Shown here in pieces: positions 1 to 7,577 of a stretch of 64,000 nt of DNA. Under the pieces are notes generated by a model. It did no database searches. It saw only the letters and a list, made by a program, of their open reading frames with translations, and was not told the DNA's origin. Source of the DNA: CAVPDA01 sp963702495. GTDB lineage: Bacteria; Pseudomonadota; Gammaproteobacteria; Burkholderiales; Rhodocyclaceae. The stretch's first letter is position 1. Every line of letters begins with the position of its first letter. Where the stretch lies: positions 41,791 through 105,790 of the forward strand of contig CAVPDA010000006.1 in the NCBI GenBank assembly GCA_963702495.1, read 5' to 3'. The translations under genes were made by a program, and so were the position numbers.

Positions 1-1197
1 GATGGTGTGGGGAAATGCCTTGTCATCGAACACGAAATCCCGGATCACGCCCAGCGGCGGCTGGCAGGTGAGCGCGTTCTCCGCCATGTAGCGCAGGAAA
101 AGGGTGTTCTCCGGTACCACGCCGAAGAGCCATTCGCGCAACTGCTGCGCCAGCGATGCCTCGCCATAGATGGCGCGGAAGTCGAAGAAGATGGTGGCAT
201 TGAGCAAGGCCTGGGGCAGCGGCCTCGTGATCCAGTCGCCGAAACGCTCCTTCCACTCGGCCAGGCTGAGGCACCACTGCGGATTGCCCGCCATGATGTT
301 TCCCCGGCACAGGGGGAAGCCGCAGGCGTCGAGTCCCAGATTGATGGCCCGGGCGAAGGGCAACAGCCCGCGCCGGATCTCCTCCGTCGAACCTCCTTCG
401 GGAGGCACGAAGATGATGCCGTTGTCTTGGTCAGTGCTGAACGTCTGCTCGAAGCGGCCCTCGGACCCCAGCGCGATCCAGCACATCGGCACCTCGGGTA
501 TGGTATGGCGATCGAGTTCCAGCTCGATGACGCGGATGGTGAGCAGATCGTTGAGGGTGGAGACGAGCTGAATCAGAGTCTCGGCGCGGGTTCCCTGCCG
601 CAGCATGCGCCCGGCCAGCAGCCGGATCTGGCGCGCCGCCTGGGCCAGCGTCTCGGTGTCGCGTGCCACCCGGATATCGCCGCTCAGCTCCCCCAGGCCG
701 GTGCGCGGCAGGCTGAACAGGTCGTGCTGCGACACCACGCCGAGCAGCCTCCCTTCCGCTACCACCAGCAGGTGCCCCAAACCGCTGCGCGCCATGGTGA
801 GCGCCGCGTCATGGGCGGCAACCTCCGGCCCCAGCACGACGAATCGCTGCGTCATCACCCGCTCCACGGCCTGGTCGAGGTCATAGTCGGGCAGCGCCGC
901 CTGCTGCACGAAGTCGGCAAGCGTGAAGATGCCCAGCGGCGCGCCGCTGCGCGGGTCGGCCACGACGATGGCGCCGACGCGCTGGCGGTTGATGTGCGCC
1001 AGCACCTGGCGCACCGGGAGTCCGGGGGGGCAGGTGACGGGGGTGCGCGCCAGAAACGCCGACAGCGGGCTGTAGATCGAACGGTGCTCTTCATCCGATA
1101 CCGCGGCACCCGGCCCTTGCGCCGCTTCGTCGAGCGGCGGATCTTCAGCGTGCAGATTCAAGTCCGTCTTCGCCCTATCAGTATTCGACCCGGGCAT
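1..1197 (-). CDS. CBS-domain / DUF294 putative nucleotidyltransferase (partial, C-terminus outside window)
   Basis: Reading the minus strand from an ATG at 1197 gives an uninterrupted frame to the window edge. The N-terminal third holds two CBS motifs (for example VGAIVVADPRSG and LGHLLVVAEGRLLGVVSQHD), which in this family bind adenine nucleotides. The next part is a DUF294/GlnD-like nucleotidyltransferase domain with the signature ALGSEGRFEQTFSTDQDNG; the G-S and D-x-D residues expected to hold Mg-NTP are present. The C-terminal DUF294_C helical part has begun when the window ends. The start overlaps the end of the exonuclease-fusion gene by 20 bases, so the two are probably co-transcribed. 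The pair sits next to actP; in related proteobacteria this quartet is commonly linked, which hints at a role in acetate or energy signalling. The substrate is unknown. Confidence 0.85.
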   Translation of the reverse strand, partial: MPGSNTDRAKTDLNLHAEDPPLDEAAQGPGAAVSDEEHRSIYSPLSAFLARTPVTCPPGLPVRQVLAHINRQRVGAIVVADPRSGAPLGIFTLADFVQQAALPDYDLDQAVERVMTQRFVVLGPEVAAHDAALTMARSGLGHLLVVAEGRLLGVVSQHDLFSLPRTGLGELSGDIRVARDTETLAQAARQIRLLAGRMLRQGTRAETLIQLVSTLNDLLTIRVIELELDRHTIPEVPMCWIALGSEGRFEQTFSTDQDNGIIFVPPEGGSTEEIRRGLLPFARAINLGLDACGFPLCRGNIMAGNPQWCLSLAEWKERFGDWITRPLPQALLNATIFFDFRAIYGEASLAQQLREWLFGVVPENTLFLRYMAENALTCQPPLGVIRDFVFDDKAFPHTI

Positions 1198-3406
1198 AGA
1201 GCGTGCGCTCCGCTGCCCGGCGCGCCTCGCCCAGAGTACGGATGCCCTGCGCCGCCAACAGCGGAATCATGCGCAAAAACGCTTCGCCAGTCACCGTGGC
1301 ATCGCCCAGGGCGGTGTGGCGTGCCACCACCATGATGCCCAGCCGCTCCGCGATCGCCTCCAGCGTGTGCGAGCCCTGATGCGGATGCAGCACCTGAGAC
1401 AGCAGCAGCGTATCGAGCACCGGCTGGGTGAAGCGGACGCCGGTGCAGGCCTCCTTCATCTGCAGGAAACGCATGTCGAACGCGGCGTTGTGGCCGACGA
1501 GCACCGTATCCTCGCAGAATTCGTGGAACCGCGGCAGCACCTTGTCGATGGTGGGCTGGCCCTTGAGCAGTTCGTGGGTGAGGCCGTGGATATTGGTGGA
1601 TACCCACGAGGTGGGGCGCTGCGGATCGACCAATTGCTGATAGCTCTCGTTGCGCAGCAGGCGGCTGTTCACAATGCGCAGCGCGCCGATGGAAACGATC
1701 TCGTCGCCGGCCGAAGGCTCCAGGCCGGTGGTCTCGGTGTCGAACACGGTATAGGTGAGTTCGGTGAGCAGGCGTTCGTCGAGTTCGGTGGTCTGGCCCG
1801 GCTGCTGAAACAGGTCGAAATCGTAGAACTCCGGGCGGTTGTCGCCGTAGCGGATCGGCGCGGCGGCGACCGGCTGCAGCGGGGTGGCGAGCGGCAGCAG
1901 GAGCCGGAAGCAGGCTCGGTGGCGCGCCTTTTCCGTGACGAAGACGACTTCCGCCCCGTGGCGCTCGGCGACGTCGCGCAGGGTGAGCGGGCTGTCCTCG
2001 CCGCCGGCGTGCATCGGGTCCATCTCCCAAGAGTACAGCGTCTGGGAGGAGAGCGCCGCGCCGGACCAGATCAGGTCCAGCCGCGCCAGTCTGCCTTCCC
2101 GGGACAGGCTGAAGCGCACTTCGCGCACGTCGTGTTCATCCTGCATGCGGCTGGCGAAGTAGGTCAGCGCCTGGATCAGGGTGTAGCTGTCGGCCTTGAT
2201 CCAGATCGAGTTGTCGAGATTCTCCACCTTGGTCGGCAGGCCCAGTCGGCTCTCGATGCGACGCCGCGCCGCAGCCACCACGTCCACCCCGAGCATCTCT
2301 TCGAGAGGCCAGCGCGTCTTGAGCGAATCGGCATAGTCGGCCATGGTGCGGTCCAGCGCGCTGCTCAGACTGCTTGTCTCTTCGCTGATGATGCGCACGA
2401 ACCGGTCACGCTGCTGCGGCTCGCAGTCCGGGTAGTCGAGCAGGGTCTCCACGGCGGCACGGATGTTTCCCAGCGCGGCGCGGCTGCCTTCGGTGAGCGA
2501 CTGCAGCAGCACGTCGCGCCTGCTGTCGCGCTCGAAGCTGCGGGTGATGTTCTCCATGGTCAGGACGAAGCCGCTGATCGTCGCGTAGTCGGCGCGCCGC
2601 AGCGGCGCCGGCTTGTCGCCCGGATCGCGAGCATGCGCATCGGGGTCGCGAGCCGGCGGCAAACTGGTCGTCAGCACCGGCGCCAACTGCAGCCGGATCA
2701 GCTGGCCGGCGCGGGTGGTGGTGACGACCTGCGCGTTCAGATCGGCGTCGTTCTGCTCCAGGCGGGTGCGCACATGGTCCAGGGCGTGCGTCAGCAGGCT
2801 GCGATCGATGACGGCAAAGATCGATCGTCCGAGACCGATCAGCGGCGCCGTCGTTTCCCCCGGCCCGTTCGCGGCGGCCCCCAGCGTCTGCCGCGCGCGC
2901 TCGTTGTAGAGCAGGATGCGGCCATCGCTGTTGCATACCAGCACCCCCTGGGACAACTCGGACATCAGGGCCGCCAGCCGGTTTTTCTCCTCTTCCACCG
3001 ACGCCCGGGCGCGGACCGCCTTCGCCTCCAGATCGCGCGCCAGCGTTTCGTGCTGCTGCGCAAAGCGGTTGACCGCTTCCGCGAGCAGCCGCATCTCCGC
3101 CGGTCCCGCAGCCTCGATGCGATGGCTGCGGTTGACGTTCAGCATGATGCGCAGCGCCTCCACCAGCCGCAGCGGCCCGCGCACATAGGCGTGATAGGCG
3201 CCGGCAAAGAGAATTCCGAACAGGCCGAGGCCGAGCACGCCCAGTCCCGCCAGCAGTTCCAGGCGCGGCGCGATCATCGCGGCGAGGCTGTGCCGGTTGT
3301 CGGGCCCCACGTCGTAATAGAAGGCATAGCCCGCCACCAGGACGAAACCCGTCAGCAGAGCGAGAAAGGCGCTCAGCGCGAGGATGAATTTATACTTGTC
3401 CGCCAC
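1178..3406 (-). CDS. membrane sensor-kinase-like protein fused to a DEDDh 3'-5' exonuclease (DnaQ/PolC epsilon-like)
   Basis: About 742 residues from a GTG at 3406; the frame stays open upstream to 3616, but that part lies in a repeat and looks non-coding. There are two membrane segments near residues 8-30 and 40-62, then a HAMP-like linker, a PAS-like region and a degenerate histidine-kinase dimerisation/ATPase-like region. From about residue 553 follows a complete DEDDh exonuclease: motif I VFDTETTG, motif II LVGHNAAFDMRFL and motif III HTALGDATVTGEAFL, giving the D-E-D-D acids and the general-base histidine. I see no canonical H-box histidine, so kinase activity is doubtful. It is divergent from DUF485/actP and overlaps the CBS-DUF294 gene downstream. 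The domains suggest a membrane-tethered nuclease that acts on a nucleotide or nucleic-acid signal; that role is inference. Confidence 0.85.
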   Translation of the reverse strand: MADKYKFILALSAFLALLTGFVLVAGYAFYYDVGPDNRHSLAAMIAPRLELLAGLGVLGLGLFGILFAGAYHAYVRGPLRLVEALRIMLNVNRSHRIEAAGPAEMRLLAEAVNRFAQQHETLARDLEAKAVRARASVEEEKNRLAALMSELSQGVLVCNSDGRILLYNERARQTLGAAANGPGETTAPLIGLGRSIFAVIDRSLLTHALDHVRTRLEQNDADLNAQVVTTTRAGQLIRLQLAPVLTTSLPPARDPDAHARDPGDKPAPLRRADYATISGFVLTMENITRSFERDSRRDVLLQSLTEGSRAALGNIRAAVETLLDYPDCEPQQRDRFVRIISEETSSLSSALDRTMADYADSLKTRWPLEEMLGVDVVAAARRRIESRLGLPTKVENLDNSIWIKADSYTLIQALTYFASRMQDEHDVREVRFSLSREGRLARLDLIWSGAALSSQTLYSWEMDPMHAGGEDSPLTLRDVAERHGAEVVFVTEKARHRACFRLLLPLATPLQPVAAAPIRYGDNRPEFYDFDLFQQPGQTTELDERLLTELTYTVFDTETTGLEPSAGDEIVSIGALRIVNSRLLRNESYQQLVDPQRPTSWVSTNIHGLTHELLKGQPTIDKVLPRFHEFCEDTVLVGHNAAFDMRFLQMKEACTGVRFTQPVLDTLLLSQVLHPHQGSHTLEAIAERLGIMVVARHTALGDATVTGEAFLRMIPLLAAQGIRTLGEARRAAERTLYARVEY

Positions 3407-3519
3407 GTCGTCGATCGGCAGCCTGCGCCGCTGTCTTGCCGGGAACCGGGAAGTTACCGGACTGCGGGCCGGTATACAAGAACCTGCGTCGCCCGAGCCG
3501 GAACCATGGAGGCTGTCGC

Positions 3520-3665
3520 GTTGCCTGCGGCCGGAAAACCTGCCATGTACGAACAAGGGGAGATCCCCTTGTCTATCCCCCCAGCGGGAACGAGGGGGCG
3601 CAGTCCCCCCTTGCAAATCCCGAAAAAGGCGTTGGCCCGGCCCAGGTCTTCGCCAGAACGGTCAC
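3520..3665. repeat. dispersed intergenic repeat with conserved hairpin, copy A
   Basis: This stretch matches 32895-33000 in the same orientation: a GGCCGGAAA..CCTGCCATGT block, then a hairpin with 7-bp arms CAAGGGG and CCCCTTG (3554-3571), then an AAATCCC block and TTCGCCAGAA. A further GGGGGCGCAGTCCCCC palindrome lies downstream in copy A only. It fills most of the gap between the divergent exonuclease-fusion and DUF485 genes. The hairpin is kept although the surrounding bases differ, which is typical of a REP-like or transcribed structured repeat. Confidence 0.6.
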
Positions 3666-3840
3666 GTCTGCACCATCAGGAGACGTGGGTCGCGTCGTGC
3701 CCAACCGTCGGTTCCGGCCGTGCCGCCGATGCTGATAAGGCTCATCTATGGCATCATAACCAGAACTCCGGCGTTGCGTATGATCTTGCGCCGGAGTCTG
3801 CGGGATTCGTCGTCGTCCATCACCAGGGAGGGGGATCGAG

Positions 3841-4152
3841 ATGTCATCTGCCGTGTATGAGCGCATTCGCAACAACCCGAAGTTCAACGAACTGGTCATC
3901 AAACGCAGCCGGCTGGCGTGGAGCCTGACGGCGATCGTGCTGGGTATCTACTTCACTTTCGTCATGGTGGTCGCCTTCAATGGCAAGCTGCTCGCGACGC
4001 CGCTCGCGGCCGGACTGGTCACCACCATCGCCTGGCCGATCGGCGCCGGCATGATCCTGCTGTTCTGGCTCATGACCTTCCTCTACATCCGTCGTGCCAA
4101 CAGCGAGTTCGATGATCTCACCAAGGAAATCGTCAAGGAGGCCATGAAATGA
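3841..4152 (+). CDS. DUF485 (YjcH-like) inner-membrane protein
   Basis: This 103-residue protein has two hydrophobic spans (SLTAIVLGIYFTFVMVVAF and AWPIGAGMILLFWLMTFLYI) and a short charged C-terminus, the DUF485 layout. Its N-terminus (SAVYERIRNNPKFNELVIKR) is typical of the family. The ATG at 3841 follows a GGGAGGGGG-like purine tract. Its stop overlaps the ATG of actP (ATGA at 4149), so the two are translationally coupled. DUF485 proteins are nearly always encoded before an acetate/sodium symporter and are thought to accompany it; the biochemical role is not known. Confidence 0.92.
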   Translation: MSSAVYERIRNNPKFNELVIKRSRLAWSLTAIVLGIYFTFVMVVAFNGKLLATPLAAGLVTTIAWPIGAGMILLFWLMTFLYIRRANSEFDDLTKEIVKEAMK

Positions 4153-5822
4153 GCCGCGCCCTCATTCGACTCGCCTTTGCCGGCGTCGCCGCTTGCGCGG
4201 CCGGGCTCGCCCTGGCCGCCCCGGCCGTGGAACAGGCGCAGAAGCAGCCCCTCAACGTTCATGCCATCGTGATGTTCTTCGTGTTCGTCATGGCGACCCT
4301 GGGCATCACCTACTGGGCAGCCAAGCGCACCAAGACGGCGAGCGACTACTACGCCGCCGGCGGCGGCATCACCGGCACCCAGAACGGTCTGGCAATCGCC
4401 GGCGACTACATGTCGGCGGCCACCCTGCTCGGCCTCACCAGCCTGGTGTACTCCAAGGGCTACGACGGTTTCATCTACTGCATCTGCTTCTACGTCGGCT
4501 GGCCGGTGATCCTGTTCATGATGGCGGAGCGGCTGCGCAACTTGGGCAAATTCACCTTCGCCGACATCACCTCCTTCCGCCTCGACCAGCGCCAAGTGCG
4601 CACCATGGCCGCGATCGGCTCGCTCACGGTGGTCATCTTCTACCTCATCGCCCAGATGGTGGGCGCCGGCCAGTTGATCAAGCTGCTGTTCGGCCTCGAG
4701 TACTGGATAGCGGTGGTGATCGTCGGCGTGCTGATGGTGATCTACGTGACCTTCGGCGGCATGATCGCCACCACCTGGGTGCAGATCATCAAGGCGGTGC
4801 TGCTGCTATCGGGCGGCACGGTGACGATGCTGATCGCGTTGTCGCACTTCGGCTTCAGCTTCGAGACCCTCGTCGCCAAGGCAGTATCGCTGCACAAGGA
4901 TGGCCCCAAGATCATGGCTCCCGGCACCCTGCTGGCAGACCCGGTATCGGCGGTGTCACTGTCCCTCGGCCTGATGTTCGGCACGGCCGGCCTGCCCCAC
5001 ATCCTGATGCGCTTCTTCACCGTACCCAACGCCAAGGAGGCGCGCAAGAGCGTGGTCGTCGCCACCGGCTGCGTCGGCTTCTTCTTCTGCGTGGTGAGCC
5101 TGATGGGGCTGGCAGCCATCGTCATCGTCGGCCAGAACCCGGCCTACTTCGAGGGCGGCAACATCGCCGGCAAGATGATCGGCGGCGGCAACATGCCTGC
5201 CATGCATCTGGCACACGCCGTGGGGGGAAATCTCCTGCTGGGATTCCTGGCCGCAGTCGCCTTCGCCACCATCCTGGCCGTGGTCTCGGGACTGGCGCTG
5301 GCCGGCGCCTCCGCCATCTCCCACGACATCTTTGCCAACGTGATCAAGAAGGGCAAGGTGGCAGAGGGCGAGGAGGTGCGCGTGTCCAAGATTTCCTCTC
5401 TCGGCCTCGGCGTGCTGGCGGTGCTGCTGGGCATCGTGTTCGAGAAGCAGAACATCGCCTTCCTGGTCGGCCTCACCTTCGGCATCGCCGCCTCGTGCAA
5501 CTTCCCGGTGCTGATCCTCTCCATGTACTGGAAGGGACTTACTACCCGCGGCGCGGTATGGGGCGGCATCGCCGGCCTGGTGGCGGCGGTGGCGATCGTC
5601 GTGCTCTCGAAGGCGGTGTGGGTCACGGTACTGGGCAACAAGGACCCGATCTTCCCCTACGAGCAGCCTGCCATCTTCTCCATGCCGCTGGCGTTCTTTG
5701 TCGCCTGGCTGGTGTCCACCCTGGATACCAGCGCCCGCGCCGCGAAGGAGAAGGAAGCCTTCGAAGACCAGTACGTGCGTGCCCAGACGGGCTTCGGGGC
5801 CGCCGGCGCCGCAGCCCACTAA
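4149..5822 (+). CDS. actP: cation/acetate symporter ActP (SSS family)
   Basis: 557 residues, normal length. A cleavable signal peptide (LAFAGVAACAAGLALAAPA) precedes about 13 membrane helices of the sodium:solute symporter fold. The family pattern ASDYYAAGGGITGTQNGLAI, with the GDYMSAATLLGL segment next, matches ActP. It takes up acetate, and probably other short monocarboxylates, with Na+ or H+ at the inner membrane. The start overlaps the DUF485 stop. In an organism with glucan phosphorylase and other storage-related genes, acetate uptake could feed acetyl-CoA and polymer storage, but that link is inference. Transcription probably stops at the hairpin at 5871-5893. Confidence 0.95.
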   Translation: MSRALIRLAFAGVAACAAGLALAAPAVEQAQKQPLNVHAIVMFFVFVMATLGITYWAAKRTKTASDYYAAGGGITGTQNGLAIAGDYMSAATLLGLTSLVYSKGYDGFIYCICFYVGWPVILFMMAERLRNLGKFTFADITSFRLDQRQVRTMAAIGSLTVVIFYLIAQMVGAGQLIKLLFGLEYWIAVVIVGVLMVIYVTFGGMIATTWVQIIKAVLLLSGGTVTMLIALSHFGFSFETLVAKAVSLHKDGPKIMAPGTLLADPVSAVSLSLGLMFGTAGLPHILMRFFTVPNAKEARKSVVVATGCVGFFFCVVSLMGLAAIVIVGQNPAYFEGGNIAGKMIGGGNMPAMHLAHAVGGNLLLGFLAAVAFATILAVVSGLALAGASAISHDIFANVIKKGKVAEGEEVRVSKISSLGLGVLAVLLGIVFEKQNIAFLVGLTFGIAASCNFPVLILSMYWKGLTTRGAVWGGIAGLVAAVAIVVLSKAVWVTVLGNKDPIFPYEQPAIFSMPLAFFVAWLVSTLDTSARAAKEKEAFEDQYVRAQTGFGAAGAAAH

Positions 5823-5870
5823 CCGGCGCACGCCAGGCCGACCGCTGCCGCCCGGTTCGATGGGCAGACT

Positions 5871-5893
5871 CCCTCTCCCCTCGCGGGAGAGGG
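5871..5893 (+). terminator. inverted repeat after actP, likely terminator or stabiliser
   Basis: Perfect 9-bp arms CCCTCTCCC and GGGAGAGGG are separated by CTCGC, 49 bases after the actP stop. No T-run follows, so it may act as an mRNA 3'-end stabiliser or a Rho-dependent end rather than a classical intrinsic terminator. Confidence 0.5.
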
Positions 5894-6321
5894 ACAGGCA
5901 GAGGCGGGCGGCGGCCGCCTTTTCCCCAATTCCGCCACTGCAGAGGCGCTCGTCCCCAGGGCCGCAGAAACCCGTCAGGCAGCGCTCGGTCGGCTCTCAG
6001 ACGACCTGGCCCAAGGTCTTGGTGGCGGCTGCCTCGACCTGTTTGATCTGGCTGGTTTGCAGGTCATCAGCCGTACCAGAGGCCGCGCTGTTCACGTCCT
6101 CGGTCATGCACCGTCCAGAGTTCCCGGCACCGAGCGACAGGGCGAAACACGCGATCGTCTCGAAGAGCCGACAGGGTTGCCCTTCGAGAATGTGCCAGCG
6201 ATTCCACTGCGGCGCCGCGTACGTGACCGGTCTCGGCGGTATCTCCCTTCGGTAGGGCGAGCGAAACCAAGCCAATTCCGGCGATTCGGCCGACACTGGC
6301 GCAGCGTGCAAGTCGATCGTC
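5894..6321. other. gap without a convincing gene
   Basis: Roughly 430 bases between actP and the PHP gene. Short open frames exist on both strands. The minus-strand frame ending near 5997 has a helical-looking tail (TADDLQTSQIKQVEAAATKTL), but no start, ribosome site or family match makes it credible. It may be a remnant. Confidence 0.4.
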
Positions 6322-6912
6322 TTACAAAACGCTATCCGGCTGGGCCCCGAATACAAGGCTTTCTTCGATCCCAAGTTGATCCGCAACATACCGGGCGATG
6401 GTCTGATTGAGCCAATTGGGCTGGTGCGCGTCCGAACTGAGGACAAACCGGAAGCGGTGGGCGTGAGGCGCGTAGTAGGCCCGCCAGTTGCCGCGCCAGA
6501 TATATCGGTTGTTGAGCTCTACCAGGCAGGCAGGTGGGACGCGCTCAAGCCGAGTACCCAGGGCGTCCGGGTGCGCGATGATGACCGGTTTCCCCGTATC
6601 CAGCAGACGTTCCAGCGCCACGTAGTCAGCATCGGTGTCGTAGCAGTGCACGACATAGTACTCGACGGGCGCCTCCCGCGCAGCGGCAACCCAGGTGTGC
6701 CCATTGACCTCGGTGCCCACGCGCAAACCCGCCTGCCGCACTGCATCGGCGTAGGCATCGATCCGCCCATCCACCAGGTATTCCAAGTGATCGCTGATGC
6801 CGACGATCATGGCGTGTCGGACCTGTGCGACAAGTTCGACGGACTGCTCGGCCACGACCGCGCTGTCGCCGCGCGACCAGATGGTATGAATATGCAGGTC
6901 TTGCACAAGCAT
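6322..6912 (-). CDS. PHP-domain phosphoesterase
   Basis: 196 residues. The PHP metal-site motifs appear in order: DLHIHTIWSRGD (motif I, HxH), VGISDHLEYL (motif II), VEYYVVHCYD and PVIIAHPDALG (motif III), ELNNR, and VLSSDAHQPNWL (motif IV). That is a complete trinuclear-metal PHP set, so hydrolysis of a phosphate ester is likely; the substrate cannot be told. The length is short for histidinol phosphatase and fits the YcdX/TrpH-like stand-alone group. The ATG at 6912 is the first in frame. It is monocistronic and convergent with actP. Confidence 0.85.
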   Translation of the reverse strand: MLVQDLHIHTIWSRGDSAVVAEQSVELVAQVRHAMIVGISDHLEYLVDGRIDAYADAVRQAGLRVGTEVNGHTWVAAAREAPVEYYVVHCYDTDADYVALERLLDTGKPVIIAHPDALGTRLERVPPACLVELNNRYIWRGNWRAYYAPHAHRFRFVLSSDAHQPNWLNQTIARYVADQLGIEESLVFGAQPDSVL

Positions 6913-7577
6913 CGGCGGCGTCCGTCCTGCGTCACTGAGCCGAAGATTGTGTCACGCCGCATGGGCATCGACCATGTTTGTTTCGGTACAACGCGGGCAC
7001 GCTCGCCGCCGGAGTCAATGATGGCGTCGAGCCGCACTCGCTGGTCAGGGGGCCGCGAATCGCGCTGAGCGGGGATCGGGTTTCACTCCGGCAAGGCAGT
7101 CAAGCCAGTTGAAAGAGGGATTCCGCCTCTCGCCCGGGTCGATGGGGACGACGCACCGCTCCGTGCGGTCGATGACGAGGCGCCTCAGGCAGGACGGATC
7201 TTGGCGCTGGAACCCCAGGCTCGTGCGCTGGCCGGATCCGATGTAGCGCAGGTACATCGCTTCTTCGGCGAGGGCATTCGGCGGGTCGGCCCTGCAGCCA
7301 CTGGAAAAGCGCCGCCTTTTCACGGCGCACCCCCATTCCGGACGGACCGGAAGCGCCAACGAATCATTTATGAGCATGCAATCCACGCCAGGCGCCGCGC
7401 CGCCATCGCCGCCACCCGCTCGCCGACGCACGTCCAGACCGCCCCCGGCAAGGCCCACGCTGGATAACAAGTTCTTCGCCGGTCTTGTCCAGACATCCCT
7501 CGCAAGGGACTGGAGTACTGGCATCGGTGAGCATAAGATTGCCATGCGCTGATCGGCTTATCAGGAGGGGATGGGCC
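6913..7577. other. intergenic region, possible decayed gene on the minus strand
   Basis: No family is recognised. On the minus strand, two overlapping frames between about 7045 and 7340 share pieces that look protein-like (KAALFQWLQGRPAE, and EEAMYLRYIGSGQRTSLGFQ ending at 7045). This could be a small gene broken by a frame change. The last 20 bases contain the strong AGGAGGGG ribosome site of the phosphorylase gene. Confidence 0.35.

Noticed and set aside
7045..7545. 166-codon minus-strand open frame upstream of the phosphorylase gene
   Set aside because: No family match, no ribosome site, and protein-like pieces switch frame; at best a decayed gene.
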